Positions 10,092 through 21,986 are shown, counted from the stretch's first letter. The stretch is 64,000 nt of DNA from Ectopseudomonas khazarica (GCF_004521985.1 NZ_SBHZ01000005.1:248001-312000); one strand, 5' to 3'. Numbers and translations are program-made. The notes: generated from the sequence alone by a model not told the origin.

Positions 10092-11593
10092 GCGCCACCT
10101 CCGCTGTGCAGGATCATGTGATAGCTCTCCAGGTCATGCAGTTGCGTCACCATGGCGCCGATGTAGTCCAGCGCGGGCGCGGCGCAGGCCACCAGCAGCG
10201 GGCTCATCAGCAGCAGGCCGATGGCGGCGAGCAGGCGGCCGTTGTCCAGCTCGGCGCTGTCCAGCTGGCTCAGCCCGACACGCCAGAACAGGGTGCTGCC
10301 GGCGCGGCTGAGACTGACCAGGGTCACCAGGCCACCGATCAGCACCACCGGCCACAGCACGGCGGCTTCCCAACCAGACCCTGCGGCCTTGAGCAGCAGC
10401 AGCTTGCCGACGAAGCCCGAGAGCGGCGGCAGGCCGGCCACGGCGATGGCGCCGGCGAAGAACAGCGCCCCCAGGATGTAGGGATTCTGCAGCGCCGGCC
10501 CCTGGATCAGCTGCGCTTCCTTGATCCCGCGCTGGCGGCTGACCAGATCGGCAATCAGGAACAGCGCGCCTGCCACCCAGGTACTGTGGATCAGGTAGAA
10601 CAGCGCCGCCTGCAGTGCCTCGGGGGTGCCCAGGGCCATGCCGGCGAGCAGCGTGCCCACCGACAGCACCACCAGGTAGGCCAGCATGCCCTGCAGCGTC
10701 ACCGAGGCGAACGCGCCGACGGCGCCCAGCGCCAGGGTCAGCAGGGCCAGCGGCCACAGCCACTCCTGGACCAGGTGCGAGAGGTTGCCGCTCTCGTCCC
10801 CGAAGACCAGGGTGTAGACCCGCAGAATCGAGTACAGACCAACCTTGGTCATGATCGCGAACAGCGCCGCCACCGGCGCGGTCGCCGAGGCGTAGGCACG
10901 CGGCAGCCAGAAGTACAGCGGCAGGAACGCGGCCTTGAGGCCGAACACCACCAGCAGCAACATGCTGGCCGCACCGATCAGCGGCGCATGGTCGGCGCCG
11001 GCGGAGGCGACGCGCAGCGACATGTCGGCCATGTTCAGCGTGCCGGTGACGCCATACAGCACGCCCACGGCGATCAGGAAGAACGCCGAGCCGACCAGGT
11101 TGAGCACCACGTAGTGCAGCCCGGCACGCACGCGATCCTTGCCGCCACCGTGCAGCAGCAGCGAGTAGGACGCGATCAGCAGGATCTCGAAGAACACGAA
11201 CAGGTTGAACAGGTCGCCGGTGAGGAACGCCCCGTTGATACCCAGCAACTGGAACTGGAACAGCGCATGGAAGTTGCGCCCGCGCTCGTCGTCGCCACGC
11301 ATCGCGTAGAGCACCGCGAACAGCGCCAGCACCGATGTCACCACCAGCATCAACGCACTGAGGCGGTCCAGTACCAGCACGATGCCGAACGGTGGCTGCC
11401 AGTTACCCAGGGCATAGACCTGGATCGTGCCCTGGTCGGCCAACGCCAGCAGCCAGAAGCTCAGCGGCACCAGCAGCGTGGTCACGCCGACCGACAGCAC
11501 GCGCTTGCGCGGCATGTCCAGGCGAGCGGCCACCAGCAGCAGACTGCCGGCCAGCAGCGGCAGAAGAATGGGAAGGATCAACGCATGATTCAT
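10088..11593 (-). CDS. shaD: Na+/H+ (Mrp/Sha) antiporter subunit D
   Basis: A 501-residue polytopic protein related to the proton-pumping subunits NuoM/NuoN of complex I. It has about 14 membrane helices; conserved polar stretches include FEILLIASYSLLLHGG with the key glutamate, and a lysine-bearing helix near AIMTKVGLYSILR. MrpD and MrpA provide the antiporter-like channels. It starts at ATG 11593 and overlaps shaC by four bases. Motifs agree with a functional proton path, but ion specificity cannot be read from sequence. Confidence 0.95.
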   Translation of the reverse strand: MNHALILPILLPLLAGSLLLVAARLDMPRKRVLSVGVTTLLVPLSFWLLALADQGTIQVYALGNWQPPFGIVLVLDRLSALMLVVTSVLALFAVLYAMRGDDERGRNFHALFQFQLLGINGAFLTGDLFNLFVFFEILLIASYSLLLHGGGKDRVRAGLHYVVLNLVGSAFFLIAVGVLYGVTGTLNMADMSLRVASAGADHAPLIGAASMLLLVVFGLKAAFLPLYFWLPRAYASATAPVAALFAIMTKVGLYSILRVYTLVFGDESGNLSHLVQEWLWPLALLTLALGAVGAFASVTLQGMLAYLVVLSVGTLLAGMALGTPEALQAALFYLIHSTWVAGALFLIADLVSRQRGIKEAQLIQGPALQNPYILGALFFAGAIAVAGLPPLSGFVGKLLLLKAAGSGWEAAVLWPVVLIGGLVTLVSLSRAGSTLFWRVGLSQLDSAELDNGRLLAAIGLLLMSPLLVACAAPALDYIGAMVTQLHDLESYHMILHSGGGA

Positions 11594-11919
11594 CGATGCT
11601 GCTCCCGGCCATCGACATGGTCGGTGCTCAGTTCACCGACGCTGCGCAGGGCCAGCACCACGACGAACGCGGTCATGGCGAAACCGATGACGATGGCGGT
11701 CAACACCAGCGCCTGGGGTAGCGGGTCGACATAGCGGCTGCCCTGCCCGATCACGCTGGACGCACCGCCCTGCAGGCGTCCCATGGCGAAGAGGAACAGG
11801 TTGACCGCGTAGGAGATCAGGGTCAGCCCCATGACCACCGGAAAGGTGCGAGCTCGCAGCAGCAGATACACGCCGCTCGAGGTCAGGATGCCGAGCGCCA
11901 CGGCAAACAGCGCTTCCAT
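11590..11919 (-). CDS. shaC: Na+/H+ (Mrp/Sha) antiporter subunit C
   Basis: A 109-residue membrane protein homologous to MrpC and complex I NuoK. Three membrane segments are visible, with LISYAVNLFLFAMG and a late DPLPQALVLTAIVIGFAMTA block characteristic of MrpC. The ATG at 11919 follows the shaA stop by one base and the gene overlaps shaD by four bases. It is a required core subunit of the complex. Confidence 0.95.
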   Translation of the reverse strand: MEALFAVALGILTSSGVYLLLRARTFPVVMGLTLISYAVNLFLFAMGRLQGGASSVIGQGSRYVDPLPQALVLTAIVIGFAMTAFVVVLALRSVGELSTDHVDGREQHR

Positions 11920-11920
11920 A

Positions 11921-14713
<2,793 letters not shown>

Positions 14714-15022
14714 CGGCAAAACCCCTTTAGCAGGCACGCCAGTCGACCACGACCAGCGACGAGAATTGGAGTCGCAACTCCCTGACGGTGACGAACCCCG
14801 CACCACAACGAATCAGCTAAGTCGTTGTCGCGACAAGAATAACCGCCGATTATCCATACCTATCGACGCATCGTCATGCATTGAATTATTACTAAACGCA
14901 CCAGCAGGTGAATACGCGTCTTTCTCTATCACCGCTCTGCGCCGCGCCTATCAGCCGTTGCGGATAGCGATGCGCGCATCGCTGACCGCCACACGACGGC
15001 GCGTCGTCCAGTATGGCAGGCA
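14714..15022. other. Intergenic region upstream of the antiporter operon
   Basis: About 310 non-coding bases between the start of shaA and the slyB terminator. It is visibly more AT-rich than the flanking genes in its middle part and should hold the shaA promoter, although no convincing -35/-10 pair was found. A perfect 12-base palindrome, TTGTCGCGACAA, at 14825-14836 is the only strong symmetrical element and could be an operator. The ribosome binding site of shaA appears weak. No small gene is supported. Confidence 0.5.
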
Positions 15023-15055
15023 CAAAAAACCGGAGCGGCCCGAGGCGGCTCCGGT
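15023..15055 (-). terminator. Rho-independent terminator of slyB
   Basis: Read on the minus strand, ACCGGAGC pairs with GCTCCGGT around an 11-base loop, followed by six T residues. It lies 18 bases past the slyB stop codon and should also isolate slyB from the antiporter operon downstream. Confidence 0.85.
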
Positions 15056-15072
15056 CGGTTGAAACGGCGTCC

Positions 15073-15534
15073 TCAGTGAGCGACGCGGCTGGTTCCGTTG
15101 ACGGTCATGATGCGCACGCGCTCGCCGACACGGAAGATCTCATTGGGCTCGACTTCCTGCACGTAGGCGCGCAGGGTGCCGTCGTCTTCGCGCACGGTGA
15201 TCTCCACGCCCTGGGTACGGGTCAGGCCTTCCTCTGCGGCTGCACCGAGCAGGCCGCCGGCCACCGCACCGATCACCGCCAGCACGGCGCTGCCGCGACC
15301 GCCGCCGAGACCACTGCCGCCAACGCCACCGATCACCGCACCCGCACCCGCGCCGATGGGCGTCTTGGTGCCTTCGATCTTCACCGGTCGCAGCGACTCG
15401 ATGGTACCCATGCGCACGGTCTGTACCGCGCGCGCCTCGTCACGGCTGTAGGTATCGCCAGTCAGGCTCGATGCGCAACCGCCTAGGGCCAGCAGCGCCG
15501 CCAGCGAAGTCATGAGCAGAGTGGGTTTACGCAT
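15073..15534 (-). CDS. slyB: Outer membrane lipoprotein SlyB/Pcp type
   Basis: A 153-residue lipoprotein. The signal ends in the lipobox ALGGCASS. A glycine-zipper segment (GAGAGAVIGGVGGSGLGGG and GAVAGGLLGAA) spans the middle, followed by a beta domain ending RVRIMTVNGTSRV. SlyB proteins sit in the outer membrane and help keep envelope integrity; in enteric bacteria slyB is under PhoPQ control. The ATG at 15534 is preceded by GGAGGAATTGCT, an excellent ribosome binding site. An upstream in-frame start is unnecessary. It is monocistronic, with its own terminator. Confidence 0.92.
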   Translation of the reverse strand: MRKPTLLMTSLAALLALGGCASSLTGDTYSRDEARAVQTVRMGTIESLRPVKIEGTKTPIGAGAGAVIGGVGGSGLGGGRGSAVLAVIGAVAGGLLGAAAEEGLTRTQGVEITVREDDGTLRAYVQEVEPNEIFRVGERVRIMTVNGTSRVAH

Positions 15535-15648
15535 AGCAATTCCTCCAGAGATATCTCGATCCATTAGACGCCGGGCACGCGCAACTGTCACGGCAAAGCC
15601 TGAACAATAGTAGCCTCAGACAGACAGAGTTCAGTTAGGTTCGTGGCG

Positions 15649-16782
15649 CTACGCCCGCGCCAGGCGCCAGAGCCTGGCGATATCCGTGGTGCGTGCCTGC
15701 AGCTCGGCGGCGGCGCCGGCCATGGCCTGCTCCAGCGACAAGGGCCCCGGAGCAAGGCTGAACGCGGCTTCGATGCCGGCGTCATACAGCGCCTGGTAGT
15801 CGTCACCCAGGCTGCCGGACAAGGCGATCACCGGCACGCCGGCTGCACGCGCGACGCGGGCCACACCGACCGGCGTCTTGCCGTGCAGCGTCTGCGCATC
15901 CATCCGCCCTTCCCCGGTGATCACCAGGTCCGCGCCCTGCACGGCAGCCGCCAGCCCGGACAGCTCGGCCACCAGCTCGATGCCCGGACGGAAGCCGGCC
16001 TTGAGGAACCCCCGCGCGGCGAACCCCAGGCCACCGGCGGCACCCACACCGGGGAACTCGGCGTGATCCTCCCCCAGGGTCGACGCGGTGACGCGGGCAA
16101 AACGCCCCAGCGCCTGATCGAGCTGCGCCACATGTTCGGGCGTCGCGCCCTTCTGCGGCCCGAACACCGCAGAGGCGCCCCGCGGACCGCAGAGCGGGTT
16201 GTCGACATCGGCAGCGACGTCGATCTGCACATTCAGCAGGCGCGCATCCAGGCTGCTCAGGTCCAGCTGGTCCAGCTCGGCCAGGGCAGCGCCGCCCGGC
16301 GCCAGGTCGCGCCCCTGCGCATCGAGAAAGCGCATGCCCAGGGCCTGCAGCAGGCCGACGCCGGCATCGTTGGTGGCGCTCCCGCCCAGGCCGAGGATGA
16401 TGCGCGTGGCGCCGGCATCCAGCGCCTCGCGGATCAGCTCGCCGGTGCCGTAACTGCTGGCCAGGCGTGCATCACGCTGCTCGCGCGGCACCCAGTGCAG
16501 GCCGCTGGCCGCCGCCATCTCGATGACGGCCGTGCCCTCCCCCAGCCAGCCCCAATGGGCCACGACCGGTTCGCCCATGGGACCCCGGACCCGGCACTCG
16601 CGGCGCTCACCGCCAACGGCGGCGAGCAGCGCATCGACCGTGCCCTCGCCGCCATCGGCCATTGGCCGCAGCAGGCACTCGGCGTCGGGGAATACCTGCT
16701 GCCAGCCACGGGCGATGGCCGCGGCGACATCGGGCGCACTGAGACTCTCCTTGAAGGAGTCGGGAGCGATGACGATTTTCAT
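15649..16782 (-). CDS. garK: Glycerate 2-kinase
   Basis: A 377-residue glycerate kinase of the GarK/GlxK family, phosphorylating D-glycerate with ATP. Family blocks are clear: MKIVIAPDSFKESLSAP at the N-terminus, MADGGEGTVDAL, LGLGGSATNDAGVGLLQALG, and GEGRMDAQTLHGKTP. The ATG at 16782 begins exactly at the conserved MKIVIAPDSFK. It lies 55 bases after the GntP-type permease on the same strand, and together with the CdaR regulator upstream suggests uptake and use of glycerate or a related sugar acid. Confidence 0.95.
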   Translation of the reverse strand: MKIVIAPDSFKESLSAPDVAAAIARGWQQVFPDAECLLRPMADGGEGTVDALLAAVGGERRECRVRGPMGEPVVAHWGWLGEGTAVIEMAAASGLHWVPREQRDARLASSYGTGELIREALDAGATRIILGLGGSATNDAGVGLLQALGMRFLDAQGRDLAPGGAALAELDQLDLSSLDARLLNVQIDVAADVDNPLCGPRGASAVFGPQKGATPEHVAQLDQALGRFARVTASTLGEDHAEFPGVGAAGGLGFAARGFLKAGFRPGIELVAELSGLAAAVQGADLVITGEGRMDAQTLHGKTPVGVARVARAAGVPVIALSGSLGDDYQALYDAGIEAAFSLAPGPLSLEQAMAGAAAELQARTTDIARLWRLARA

Positions 16783-16837
16783 GACTAGAACCTCGGAAGG
16801 AGGCGGGTGCGCCGCAGCCACCCGCCGGTAAAGCGGA

Positions 16838-18205
16838 TTACAGCAGAACCAGGCTGAGCAGCCACACCGCTGCCATGCCGGCCAGGCCCTGGATCAGGGT
16901 CGCCATGGTCTGGGCGCGATACGCGGTGGCGACTTTCATGCGGCTGAACTGGGTCACCACCCAGAAGAAGCTGTCGTTGGCATGCGAGACGGTCATCGCG
17001 CCAGCGCCGATGGCCATCACGGTGAGCACCCGGCCCATCTCGCTGTCCAGGCCCAGGTTGCCCAACAGCGGTGCGACCATGGCCGACGTGGTGACCAGCG
17101 CCACGGTCGAGGAGCCCTGCGCGCTTTTCAGCGCGGCCGCCACCAGGAACGGCATGAACAGCCCGATACCCAGGGCCGACAGGGTGTCGCCCAGGTAAGC
17201 GGTCAGCGCCGTGGCCTTGAGCACGGCACCGAAGGCACCGCCGGCACCGGTGATCAGCAGGATCGGCGCCGCTTCCTTGAGGCCGTGGGCGACATGATCA
17301 TGGAACTGCTGACGCTTGCCTTCCCCCTTGAGCAGGGTGCAGGCCAGGGCCAGACCGACCAGCAAGGCGGCGACCGGCTGGCCGAGGAAGCTCAGCACGT
17401 CGAAGAACGCGCCGGTGCCGAAAGGCTTGCTCGGGAACGCCGCGAGCGAGCCCAGGCAGATCAGCAGGATCGGCACGAAGATCGGCGAGAACGCCTGCCA
17501 GGCGCTGGGCAGCTTGCCGTAGCGGGCGCGCAGGGCGTCGAAGTCGACATCCTCGGCGAGCAGCTCGCTGGGCGCCTCCTCCAGCAGCTCATGGTCGTTC
17601 TGCTTGAGGAACCGGTTGGCCCACAGCATACCGGCCACGGCGGTGACCGCAGCGACCAGCAGGCCGACCAGGATCACCAGCCCCAGGGAGGCTTCGAGGC
17701 CCAGGTTACCGGCTGCGGCGATCGGCCCCGGCGTCGGCGGCACGAAGGTGTGGGTGGCATACAGACCGGTCGCCAGTGCCACGCTCATGGCCACCACCGA
17801 GACTTTCATGCGCGCCGCCAGGGCATTCTTCAGCGAGTTGAGAATGACGTAGCCGGAGTCGCAGAACACCGGGATCGATACCAGATAGCCGATGATCGAC
17901 ATGGTCAGCGTGGGGAAACGCTGACCCAGCAGACGGATCACCGTCTCGGCCATGGTGATCGCCGCGCCACTGCGTTCGAGGATCACCCCAATGATGGTGC
18001 CAAGGACGATGACGATGCCGATGTAGCCGAGAATGCCGCCGAAGCCGGCGGTCATGGTCTTGATGATTTCGTTGCCAGGCAACTGATAGGCGAAGCCGGC
18101 GATCAGGGCAGCGGCCAGCAATGCCAGGAAGGGGTGCAGTTTCAAACGGGTAGTGGACAGCACGATGAACGCGATCAGTGCCACCAGAATCAGGACCAGG
18201 CCCAT
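16838..18205 (-). CDS. GntP family gluconate/glycerate:H+ symporter
   Basis: A 455-residue permease with about 12-14 membrane segments. The N-terminal half carries GFGGILGYIGIVIVLGTIIG and IPVFCDSGYVILNSL, the hallmark of the GntP family; the second half has ALKSAQGSSTVALVTTSA. It imports a sugar acid with protons. Its neighbours, glycerate kinase and CdaR, point to glycerate or a diacid-derived substrate rather than gluconate. The ATG at 18205 is preferred to the in-frame ATG at 18220 because AGGAGA lies six bases ahead of it. Confidence 0.93.
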   Translation of the reverse strand: MGLVLILVALIAFIVLSTTRLKLHPFLALLAAALIAGFAYQLPGNEIIKTMTAGFGGILGYIGIVIVLGTIIGVILERSGAAITMAETVIRLLGQRFPTLTMSIIGYLVSIPVFCDSGYVILNSLKNALAARMKVSVVAMSVALATGLYATHTFVPPTPGPIAAAGNLGLEASLGLVILVGLLVAAVTAVAGMLWANRFLKQNDHELLEEAPSELLAEDVDFDALRARYGKLPSAWQAFSPIFVPILLICLGSLAAFPSKPFGTGAFFDVLSFLGQPVAALLVGLALACTLLKGEGKRQQFHDHVAHGLKEAAPILLITGAGGAFGAVLKATALTAYLGDTLSALGIGLFMPFLVAAALKSAQGSSTVALVTTSAMVAPLLGNLGLDSEMGRVLTVMAIGAGAMTVSHANDSFFWVVTQFSRMKVATAYRAQTMATLIQGLAGMAAVWLLSLVLL

Positions 18206-18300
18206 GACCAGTCTCCTCATTGTTGTTATGGCGGGCGCGACGCCCGAGTGGAAGTGCCGACAGGCGCCTCATTGTGGCTCAGCCACCACTCCCCTCGCCC

Positions 18301-18356
18301 TGTGCGCAGGCACCAAAACAATGCTGACGAACGCCACCGGCCTGTGCGGGCGCACA
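18301..18356. promoter_or_regulatory. Candidate regulator operator pair upstream of the GntP gene
   Basis: The cdaR-gntP gap holds a perfect 14-base palindrome TGTGCGGGCGCACA at 18343-18356 and a related half site TGTGCGCA at 18301-18308, exactly 42 bases apart (four helical turns). The placement fits a binding site for the neighbouring CdaR-type activator. This is inferred from symmetry and spacing alone. Confidence 0.45.
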
Positions 18357-18380
18357 AAGCCGCATCGCCCTGCCGGCCGC

Positions 18381-19514
18381 CTATTCGCTCGTCGGCGCCG
18401 CGGCCAAGGCCTCCGGCTCCAGCAGGCCCAGGCCCAACGACAGCTGCAGGCGCTGATCCAGGCGATTGAGGTCCAGGCCGCTCAGCTCGGCGATGCGCTC
18501 CAGGCGGTAGCGCAGGGTATTGCGGTGAATGCCCAGTTCCTGGGCACAGGTCTGTACCTGACCGTCATGCGCGCACCAGGCCTCCAGGGTGGTGCGCAGG
18601 GTTCCCTGGGGGTCCTGCGCCAGCACGCTGCGCAAGGGAGCCAGCCAGCCCTGCAACAACCAGCTGTGGCGCTGGGCATACAGCAGCGTCGGCAGGCGCA
18701 GCTCGTCCAGGCGCAACAGCCGGCGCTCGGGAAAGCGCGCCTGACCGTAGGCCTGCAGGTCACGCAGGACCAGGCTGGCCTGGCGCAATTCGGCCAGGTC
18801 GTGCAGCGGATCGCTGAGCGTCAGGGAGCGCACGCCCCATTCGCGCTCGTCGGCCTGGGCCAGCCAGGCCCGGTCATCCCGGCTCGCACTGAACGGCCGG
18901 CACCAGAGCAGCTCGTCACGTCCAAGCGGGGCGATCAGGTGATCGCTCTTGCCACCGAGGCTGGCCAGCAGGCGCGCCTGGCGTGGCAGCGGGTCGCCGT
19001 CGGCGTCGAGCTGCAGCAGGCAGATCTGCCGCGGCCAGGAGAGCTGCAGGGCGAGGCGCTCGGCATCGGCTTCGAGGCTGGCGAGGCGCAGATGCGGGTC
19101 GAGCAACTGGCGCAGCCAGGCCTCCTGCTGATGGCGCTGCCAATGCCGCTCCGCCTGCAGCACCCGGTGCTCGACGAGCATCTCCGCAGCCATGCGCACC
19201 AGCTCGGCGTAGGGCCTCACGAGCTCGGGCTCGCCGGTGATGCCGAGCACGCCGATCAGGCGCTCGGCGTGCAGCAGCGGCAGGTTCACCCCGGGCTTGA
19301 CCCCACGCAGGCACGCGGCCGCCTGCGCGTCGATCTCCACCACGCGACGATTGGCCAGCACCAGCTGCGCGCCCTCGTGCCGCGTATGCAGACGACTGGG
19401 GTCTCCGCTGCCGATGATCATCCCCTGGGCATCCATGACGTTGATGTTGTGCGGCAGGATGGCCATGGCGCGGTCGACGATGTGCTGCGCCAGGGTGGAA
19501 TCGAGTTCGAGCAT
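18381..19514 (-). CDS. cdaR: CdaR family sugar-diacid transcriptional regulator
   Basis: A 377-residue regulator. Residues 1-130 form the diacid recognition domain (LDSTLAQHIVDRAMAILPHN and RHEGAQLVLANRRVVEID with GVKPGVNLPLL). The C-terminal helix-turn-helix of the PucR/CdaR type reads QELGIHRNTLRYRLERI. CdaR in E. coli activates galactarate, glucarate and glycerate genes. Here it directly precedes a GntP permease and a glycerate kinase on the same strand, so it probably activates both. The ATG at 19514 matches the conserved MLELDSTLAQ start; the longer frame lacks support. Confidence 0.92.
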   Translation of the reverse strand: MLELDSTLAQHIVDRAMAILPHNINVMDAQGMIIGSGDPSRLHTRHEGAQLVLANRRVVEIDAQAAACLRGVKPGVNLPLLHAERLIGVLGITGEPELVRPYAELVRMAAEMLVEHRVLQAERHWQRHQQEAWLRQLLDPHLRLASLEADAERLALQLSWPRQICLLQLDADGDPLPRQARLLASLGGKSDHLIAPLGRDELLWCRPFSASRDDRAWLAQADEREWGVRSLTLSDPLHDLAELRQASLVLRDLQAYGQARFPERRLLRLDELRLPTLLYAQRHSWLLQGWLAPLRSVLAQDPQGTLRTTLEAWCAHDGQVQTCAQELGIHRNTLRYRLERIAELSGLDLNRLDQRLQLSLGLGLLEPEALAAAPTSE

Positions 19515-19611
19515 CGGAAGCGGCCTCGCGATTGAGGCCGTCATTGTAGGCACATCAGCGGCGCTTCACGATGCGCCGCAGAACCCGAGGCAAGCCCGGA
19601 TTGCCGGAGCT

Positions 19612-20136
19612 TTACGCCTCGTCAGGCTGCGCAGCGGCCTCGACAGCCTCGTCAGCCGCCGGCGCCTTCGCCTTGGCCTGGGCGCGCCGGGCCTCCATGC
19701 GCTGCCGCCGGGCCTGCTGCCGGGCATGCAGTGCCTGCGCCGCCGTCACCATGCCGACCGGCTGGCCCTGGAGATCCAGGCGCGGCGCGTTCTCGGTCAT
19801 CGCAGACCAGTAGCGCCCGCCCCGGCACCAGGCGGCGATGCCCAGCTTGAGCTGCTCGAGACTGATGCCGAGCAACGCCAGATGCTGCTCGGCATCCTTG
19901 AGGATGCCCTCTTTCAGCGGCACCTTGGGCGCCGGATTGACCGGGAAGGCCAAGGGGAAATGCTTCTGCAGTCGCCAGATCGCCTCGACGGCCGGATCCT
20001 GCTCGCGTGCCTTGGTTTTCGGTGCCCTGGTTTTCTGCGGTGCCTTGCGCTTCTGCGGCTTGGCACTTTCAGGTTCGGCCTGCTGTTTTTCCGCCCGCAG
20101 GCGGTCACGCAGTTCGGCTAGTTGTTCAAAACCCAT
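19612..20136 (-). CDS. proQ: ProQ/FinO domain RNA-binding protein
   Basis: A 174-residue RNA chaperone candidate. After a basic, proline- and lysine-rich linker (residues 20-45), the FinO/ProQ domain runs from about 48 to 120, with AIWRLQKHFPLAF, VPLKEGILKDAEQHL and the GGRYWSAM block. The tail is an Ala/Arg-rich basic extension. Such proteins bind structured small RNAs and mRNA ends. The ATG at 20136 (MGFEQLAEL) is preferred on similarity to other pseudomonad starts; a GTG at 20148 is in frame. It is the last conserved gene before the accessory ATPase. Confidence 0.9.
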   Translation of the reverse strand: MGFEQLAELRDRLRAEKQQAEPESAKPQKRKAPQKTRAPKTKAREQDPAVEAIWRLQKHFPLAFPVNPAPKVPLKEGILKDAEQHLALLGISLEQLKLGIAAWCRGGRYWSAMTENAPRLDLQGQPVGMVTAAQALHARQQARRQRMEARRAQAKAKAPAADEAVEAAAQPDEA

Positions 20137-20474
20137 CGTTCGGTTCACAGCGCTCTGGTTGATTCGTGGCGCAAGGGTATCTCATGTGCTCCTCGCATAC
20201 AGCCCCATTGGCAGCCGGCATGCTCGGCGGTAGCTGTGAAGGCGGGGGGAAATCGCTGGCATATGCGGATAAGGTAGCGCGCAGACCGGCGGCAACCGGC
20301 CAGGAGCGGGCGCTTGTGCTGGGCTAATTCTACATTTTGGCACGATGTACAGCCCCAGAGGCTGACAGGGGACGCCCCTCGCTCCCAAACAGCACTATTT
20401 TGTTGCGCCCGGACCGGAATTCAGGCAGAAAGCGATTAGCAAACTGATTTGTACATGCGTCTATGGAGATCAGC
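20137..20474. other. Intergenic junction between proQ and the accessory ATPase gene
   Basis: About 340 bases without a supported gene. The first two thirds have ordinary GC content and must hold the proQ promoter (minus strand). Base composition drops from about 20325 on, at the edge of the AT-rich gene. The decamer TACAGCCCCA occurs twice, near 20197 and 20347. No integrase, tRNA end or clear direct repeat marks the junction. Confidence 0.5.
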
Positions 20475-21986
20475 ATGAACACTACTACTGATACACGGGA
20501 AGTCTTAAATCTACTAGACGTAGGAAACTCTGTTGCTGAGTTTGACCAATCACTAGAGAAGTACTTTGTAGAAAACGAAGCATTCAACTCGCTAATCAGT
20601 GATCGCGCAGATATTATTGCGGGCGACAAAGGCACGGGCAAAACAGCCGTATATCGCATTCTTCAGAAGCGATATGCCAGTCTACCTGAATTAAAAGGTA
20701 TCGAAGTTTTGCCGGGCTTCAATCTGTCTGGCAGCCCGATATTTCAGAAGCTTGTACAGCAAGAGCAATTAACTGAGGGGCAATATTCCTCTTTATGGAA
20801 AGCCTACTTTCTTTCCCTGATTGGAAATTGGGCTCTCGGCATCGTTGGAGAGGCCGTAACGCCGGCGTTTATTAAACTAGAAAATCTGTTGACCGATACA
20901 GGGTTACGGTCCGCTGATGATAAGCCTGCAACTATCTTCAGCAAGATCATCAACTCTATTCAAAGGGTTTTCTCCCCAACATCCGCAGAGATGGAGATGA
21001 GCATCTCTGAGACCGGGGTACCCATAGTAATACCGAGATTGCATTTCGGGAGAAATGAGGAGGCTCCTGTAAAGGAAATACCCCACGAAAACTCTTTGAA
21101 TCTATTAAACGACTGCCTCAAAGAGCTAGATGTTAAAGTCTGGGTGGCAATGGATCGCCTTGACGAAGCTTTTCAGGGCTTTCCAGATATTGAGATCCCA
21201 GCGCTACGTGCACTGCTAAGGACATATCTTGACCTTTGGGAGTTTGACCAATTCCGTTTAAAACTGTTCGTACGGCGCGACCTATTTCGTAGAATTATCG
21301 GAGATGGATTCGTCAACCTAACCCATATCAACGCAAGAAAAAAAGAAATCATCTGGGATGAAGCCGATTTATTGAATCTCCTGACTCGAAGGATCAAGGA
21401 TGGAGAGAAGTTTATTGAAAAAATATCTGGAAATAACTCTACTGATGAGCAGATCTTTTATCAGATATTCCCTCCCAAAGTTGACCAGGCAGAACGAAAA
21501 CCTACGACACTAAATTGGATAATGTCGAGGATACGTGACGGCAATGATGTCCGTCCCCCGAGAAATCTGATCGATTTAGTTGAGATGGCCCGTGAAGAAC
21601 AAATACGCGCGGACGCCAGAACGCCAAGAACTTTAGAAGCCGAAAGATTTCTGATTGCTTCTGACGCAATTAAAGCAGCTCAAGTGAGACTTAGCGCTCA
21701 ACGCGTTGAGGACACCTTGATGGCAGAGGCTGGAGTAGAAACCGCTAGCCGTATAGACAAATTCCGAGGTGCTAAGGCTGAGCAGAACCTCGCATCCTTG
21801 AGTTCGATGCTTGGTATGGCAGATGAAGACCTTAACAGGGCCATAAGACATCTAAAGGAAATAGGCTTCCTTGAGGAAATACGCGGCCGGAACACATGGA
21901 AAGTTCCAATGCTATATCGGGAGGGTTTAGAAGTTACCCAAGGTAAAGCATTTTCCAACGAGGCCGCAAATGAAGACGATGAATAG
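20475..21986 (+). CDS. Stand-alone P-loop ATPase (Sll1717-like), accessory
   Basis: A 503-residue soluble protein. Walker A is GDKGTGKT at 50-57. A Walker B strand, KVWVAMDRLDEAF (about 221-233), has the DE pair expected of an ATP-hydrolysing AAA/STAND-like enzyme. The conserved DLFRRI arginines near 269-273 could include a sensor or finger. Near the end, DLNRAIRHLKEIGFLEE looks like a winged helix, suggesting DNA or protein binding, and the tail is acidic. The best family match from memory is the Sll1717 P-loop ATPase group; function unknown. The gene is far richer in A and T than every neighbour and stands between conserved proQ and pdxH, so it was probably acquired. The ATG at 20475 has GGAG eight bases upstream. 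Confidence 0.75.
   Translation: MNTTTDTREVLNLLDVGNSVAEFDQSLEKYFVENEAFNSLISDRADIIAGDKGTGKTAVYRILQKRYASLPELKGIEVLPGFNLSGSPIFQKLVQQEQLTEGQYSSLWKAYFLSLIGNWALGIVGEAVTPAFIKLENLLTDTGLRSADDKPATIFSKIINSIQRVFSPTSAEMEMSISETGVPIVIPRLHFGRNEEAPVKEIPHENSLNLLNDCLKELDVKVWVAMDRLDEAFQGFPDIEIPALRALLRTYLDLWEFDQFRLKLFVRRDLFRRIIGDGFVNLTHINARKKEIIWDEADLLNLLTRRIKDGEKFIEKISGNNSTDEQIFYQIFPPKVDQAERKPTTLNWIMSRIRDGNDVRPPRNLIDLVEMAREEQIRADARTPRTLEAERFLIASDAIKAAQVRLSAQRVEDTLMAEAGVETASRIDKFRGAKAEQNLASLSSMLGMADEDLNRAIRHLKEIGFLEEIRGRNTWKVPMLYREGLEVTQGKAFSNEAANEDDE

Noticed and set aside
20182..20388. 68-codon minus-strand frame between proQ and the ATPase gene
   Set aside because: No ribosome binding site and no similarity; its composition fits intergenic DNA.
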